A stretch of 64,000 bases of DNA from Malania oleifera (Eukaryota; Streptophyta; Magnoliopsida; Santalales; Ximeniaceae): the NCBI RefSeq assembly GCF_029873635.1, contig NC_080421.1, forward strand, positions 1,798,001 to 1,862,000, given 5' to 3'. Of this stretch, positions 60,704 to 64,000 are shown piece after piece. A model generated the notes under the pieces. It ran no database searches, had not been told where the DNA came from, and worked only from the letters and a program-made list of their open reading frames with translations. The position numbers and the translations under genes were made by a program. How positions within the stretch are numbered: the stretch's first letter is position 1; each line of letters begins with the position of its first letter.

Positions 60704-61130
60704 TGAGACAATGGGGAGGGATGCTAAGTATGGAAATTCTGTTGTGAAGTTTGTACTGAGACAATGGGGAGGGATGCTCAGTATGAAAATTTTGTTGTGA
60801 AGTCTGTATAGAGACAATGGGGAGGGATGCTCAGTATGGAAATTTTGTTGTGAAGTCTATACAGAGACGATAGGGAGGAATGCTCAATATGGAAAATCTT
60901 GTTGTGAAATCTGTATTGAGACGATAGGGAGGGATGCTCAGTATGGAAATTTTGTTGTGAAGTAGGTACTGAGAACGATGGGGAGGGATGCTCAGTATGG
61001 AAATTCTGTTGTGAAGTCTGTACTGAGACGATGGGGAGGGATGCTCAGTATGTAAATTCTGTTGTGAAATATGTACTAAGAACGATGGGGAGGGATGCTT
61101 AGTATGTATTGAGAACGATGGGGAGGGATT
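60704..61130 (+). repeat. tandem array 2 in the Gypsy LTR
   Basis: About eight to nine copies of a roughly 53-bp unit, core GAGACAATGGGGAGGGATGC, TCAGTATGGAAATT and TGTTGTGAAGTCTGTACT. Later copies carry GAACGATGG variants and the last is shortened. G-rich strand bias is clear in each unit (GGGGAGGG). Confidence 0.9.
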
Positions 61131-64000
61131 GCTACGAAGTATGTGTTGAGAATTGATATCATGTTATCTGTTCTATTATGGAAAATACATACATGTAGAT
61201 TTATGTAAAAAGGGCTAATTATTGAGCAGAAGTATGTTTTGAAAGAAATTATGCATTTTTAATTATATAGGTGTGAGTATAGTTTATAAATGCTATCTCA
61301 CTTAAAGTTCGTTAATGGATGTATTTTGTTTATACTATAACTCATCTTAGTCACACATTGATAATAATCTATTCCGTCTTACTGAAAAGTGTCTCACCTA
61401 ATTATTTTCATACATTTCAGATATCCTGAGGAGCCTAATCGAAATCAGAGTAGCATAGCGGAAGTGTGGGTGGGATAGTAAGTGTTATTTAGAATAGATC
61501 TTTATTTAATTTGTTATTTTTGGTTATCTTAGAATATCTAAGGACATATTAAATTTATTATTGCAGATATTGTTGTAATAAAGGTTTTTAGTACTCTAAT
61601 AAATATATTTGAGGTCTTCCGCTGTATAAAATTGTTACCAATTTTTTGTGTTACTACAGTTTGGTATCAAAGCCTAGGTTGCTAGGTTCTGTAGACTTTA
61701 GTGGATAATTATACCAGAGTATAGGATGAGGGTAGGAATGGGTAAGCTAGGTGTCGTGAGATGGGTCAAGTATGTCTTGCTGCCGGAAGTAGAAGTCCAT
61801 CAAAGGTTTCCTTGGATTTACTGAAATAGTCGACAGTTTCAGTAAAGCCACAGCGAACCATTGACGGTATTTCTCCCAGAAGGCTACATTAGGTTCTTCT
61901 CTTTGTAAAAATTGGTCATTATAAGAATTGAGCCACCATTTATAACACTAGAATATTGTATTTTAGTATTCGAGATGTTGTAATTATGTGTGTGGTTAGA
62001 GGATTCATTTTATTTTAAGTGGGTAACATATATAAAAAAGGGATTTAGTGATGCATTCGGGGGGACGGGAGGAGGGGAACCGTCGACTGTTTTCTGGGGC
62101 GTTCACAAACCGTCAACGGTTTTCTCAAAAGCATGCCCTCGGTATCTCCAGCTGTTGATGGTTTTAGGGATCTCAGGAAAATCGTCGACGATTTTTTGTC
62201 TTAGTAGTGAAACTAAACCTTAATTTGGGAACTCAGACATTTAGTGGTTTATGTGTGTGGGAGGAAGTCCTTGAAGGAAATTCTAAGTATTCTTGTATGA
62301 GGGTATTGTGCATTTTAAAGTTTCCTAGTTAAATAGTAGTGTTGATCATGTTATGATATTAGGATTCTAAGATTAATTTCTATCCTATCTTCAGGATGGA
62401 CCCCAGAGATGATAATGCAAATGTTGGATAAAGTAGCAATATGGGGGCTTCCAACGAGGACGACAGTGATACCAATCCAGTGCTACGTGATTCAGCCCAA
62501 CAGGTCATGGTAGAGATTGTGCGGAACTCAAAGGGGCAGGATTGCCCACCTGCTGACCAGGGTTGCATTGTCGAGCAATTCATTTGCATGAACCCCCCAA
62601 CTTTTGCAGGAGGAGGCAACCCAATTGTTGCAGAAAATTGGGTTTAGAGGATCGAGGAGTTACTGGCAATCCTTCACTGCACTAATGAACAGAAGGTCCC
62701 AAATGCCACTTTTAAAATGACAGGGGAGGCCAATCGTTGGTGGAGATTGGTGAAGCTACTCGAAGAGCAGAGGCTAGGACCCACAACTCTGACCTAGAAC
62801 TGTTTCAAGGATATTTTCTTTGAAAGATACTTTCCTGTTTCCACCTGAGATGCCAATGTGAAGAAATTTACAAACTTAACTCAGGGGAACTTGACCATGC
62901 AGCAGTATGTGGCCTAGTTTGTTGAGCTGTCCCGTTTTGTCCCGGATATGGTTTCAAATGAATGTATGAAGGCGAGGAGATTTGAAAAAGGTCTGAATCC
63001 AAGGATCTATGAGCAGGTGGTGGCACTTCGAATTCAGAATTTTCAGGGTTGGTGGATAAGGCAATGGTAGCGGAGACAAGCCTACACATAAGTGCAGGGG
63101 TACAAAATTAGAGCAAGAGGCCTATTCTTCTTGGTTTCAAGCTGGTACAAGTCAGGGTCCATGGAGGAGGAATAGTAACAATGGAGGCCAGAGGTAGGGA
63201 ATGAAGAGTCGAGCGTATCAGGGTAGTCCATCACGCCCTACTTGTCTTGAATGTATTAGGAGGCATTGGGGGGAATGCTAGAGTGGAACGAATATTTGTT
63301 ATCGATGCAGTAGACCCGGCCACATCGCACAAGACTATTGTGTGCCGCTGAATCATGCACCCACTTATGGTCAAATTTCGAAGAAACAATCAGGCACCCC
63401 GAGGCAACCTTCAGAGGAACACCGCCCATACGCGAGTTTATTCTCTTACACCAGGAGATGCGGAAAATGCTAGTGACGTGGTGACAGGTAATATCTTTAT
63501 GTTTTCAAATAAAGTTGTTATATTATTTGATTTAGGAGCTACGCATTCATTCATATCTCTGGAGTATATCAAATTGTGTGGGGTAGAAACTCAACTATTA
63601 GATGCTGGTTTACTTGTGGTTACACCGACGGGAACTGTAGTGATATGTAGGAAAGTACTTAGAGATTATCCAGTGGGTATTTAGGGGAGAACGCTACTTG
63701 CCAATTTGGTAGTGTTTAACATGTATGGATGTGATGTAATTCTAGGGATAGACTGGCTAGCCTCCAATTATGCTAGTATAGACTGTTACAAGAAAAAGGT
63801 AGTATTCAAACCTCTTGAAGAGCAGGAGTACAAATTTGTTGGGTTGTGCGTGCGTTTCCCACCACAAATACTGTCCTCTATTCAAGAAAAAAGGCTACTA
63901 TTGGATGGATGTTAGCGGTGGTATTTATGTAGACTTAAGTAAAATAGAGACAATAATGGACTGGGCGAGACCAAAGAATGTTCACGAGGTCAGGAGTTTC

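Larger units (their letters stand above)
60128..64000 (+). mobile_element. Gypsy retrotransposon, 5' part, runs off the window
   Basis: The 5' LTR spans about 60128-61658 (TGTTAGG..GTTACTACA). Its tail (TCTCACCTAATTATTTTC, TTCCGCTGTATAA) is a distant relative of the solo LTRs at 2.1 and 49.1 kb. An initiator-Met-type primer site follows (TTGGTATCAAAGCC, 61661). gag lies at about 62398-63110 ([34 protein letters not shown]), a CCHC-like knuckle at about 63298-63340 (CYRCSRPGHIAQDY) and an aspartic protease at 63510-63915 (DLGATHSFIS, DVILGIDWLASNYASIDC). RT and later domains would lie beyond 64000. Motifs suggest a Tekay/Del-like chromovirus. The frame is broken in a number of places; a fossil. 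Confidence 0.85.

Noticed and set aside
60704-61130. CRISPR-like array
   Set aside because: The units are directly adjacent tandem copies without unique spacers, inside a plant Gypsy LTR.

Overview
This is nuclear DNA from a flowering plant. A nine-exon BRASSINOSTEROID-SIGNALING KINASE gene with long introns, a plant-specific DUF241 gene cluster, a Cassandra-type 5S-bearing LTR, TRIMs, and Copia and Gypsy elements primed by initiator-tRNA-Met all fit a eudicot. A woody perennial is possible, but the sequence does not fix the species. Nothing prokaryotic or organellar was seen.

Layout. (1) 1-6.3 kb is AT-rich intergenic DNA with a Cassandra-like solo LTR (2011-4835). A 2.5-kb Gypsy solo LTR (2119-4620) landed inside its 5S-like box; both keep perfect 5-bp target duplications. 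(2) 6.58-21.02 kb is a BSK1-type gene on the + strand. All nine exons can be placed with GT/AG borders and give a 503-residue protein. Its 8.4-kb intron 5 holds an L1 LINE 3' end, RTE LINE ends and a TRIM-like repeat; intron 6 holds a MITE. (3) 21-25.2 kb is intergenic, with a non-coding LTR element (22990-24598) between two RTE LINE ends. (4) 25.2-47.9 kb is a tandem array of about 3.8-4.0-kb units, each with one single-exon DUF241 gene. Three genes are intact (26643, 30469, 41365). A fourth unit is split and partly inverted: one piece lies at 45.58-46.89 kb, a 3' gene scrap at 47826-47890 (- strand), and inverted upstream flank at 58.8-59.7 kb. Unit 2 took a Copia element that later took a second, Tork-like Copia (32.3-39.2 kb). 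Unit 3 took a TRIM and a gag-PR Copia derivative at the same 5-bp target (42.68-45.58 kb). (5) 47.9-58.8 kb is a nest: a Tork-like Copia carrying a Gypsy solo LTR, then an LTR remnant carrying a young Ale-like Copia (53616-58546; LTRs differ at 2 of 190 bases). (6) 60.1-64 kb is the 5' part of a Gypsy element that runs off the window; its LTR holds two tandem arrays.

How it fits together. Only four host genes look functional: BSK1, a membrane-anchored pseudokinase/TPR relay in brassinosteroid and immune signalling, and three DUF241 paralogues of unknown function. The rest records repeated transposon insertion, LTR-LTR recombination to solo LTRs, tandem duplication and one inversion. I found no convincing new enzymatic or defence system. 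The most unusual signals are the Gypsy LTR inside a 5S box, two retroelements sharing one target pentamer, a Copia derivative with U3-type ends at both termini, and the inverted fourth DUF241 unit.
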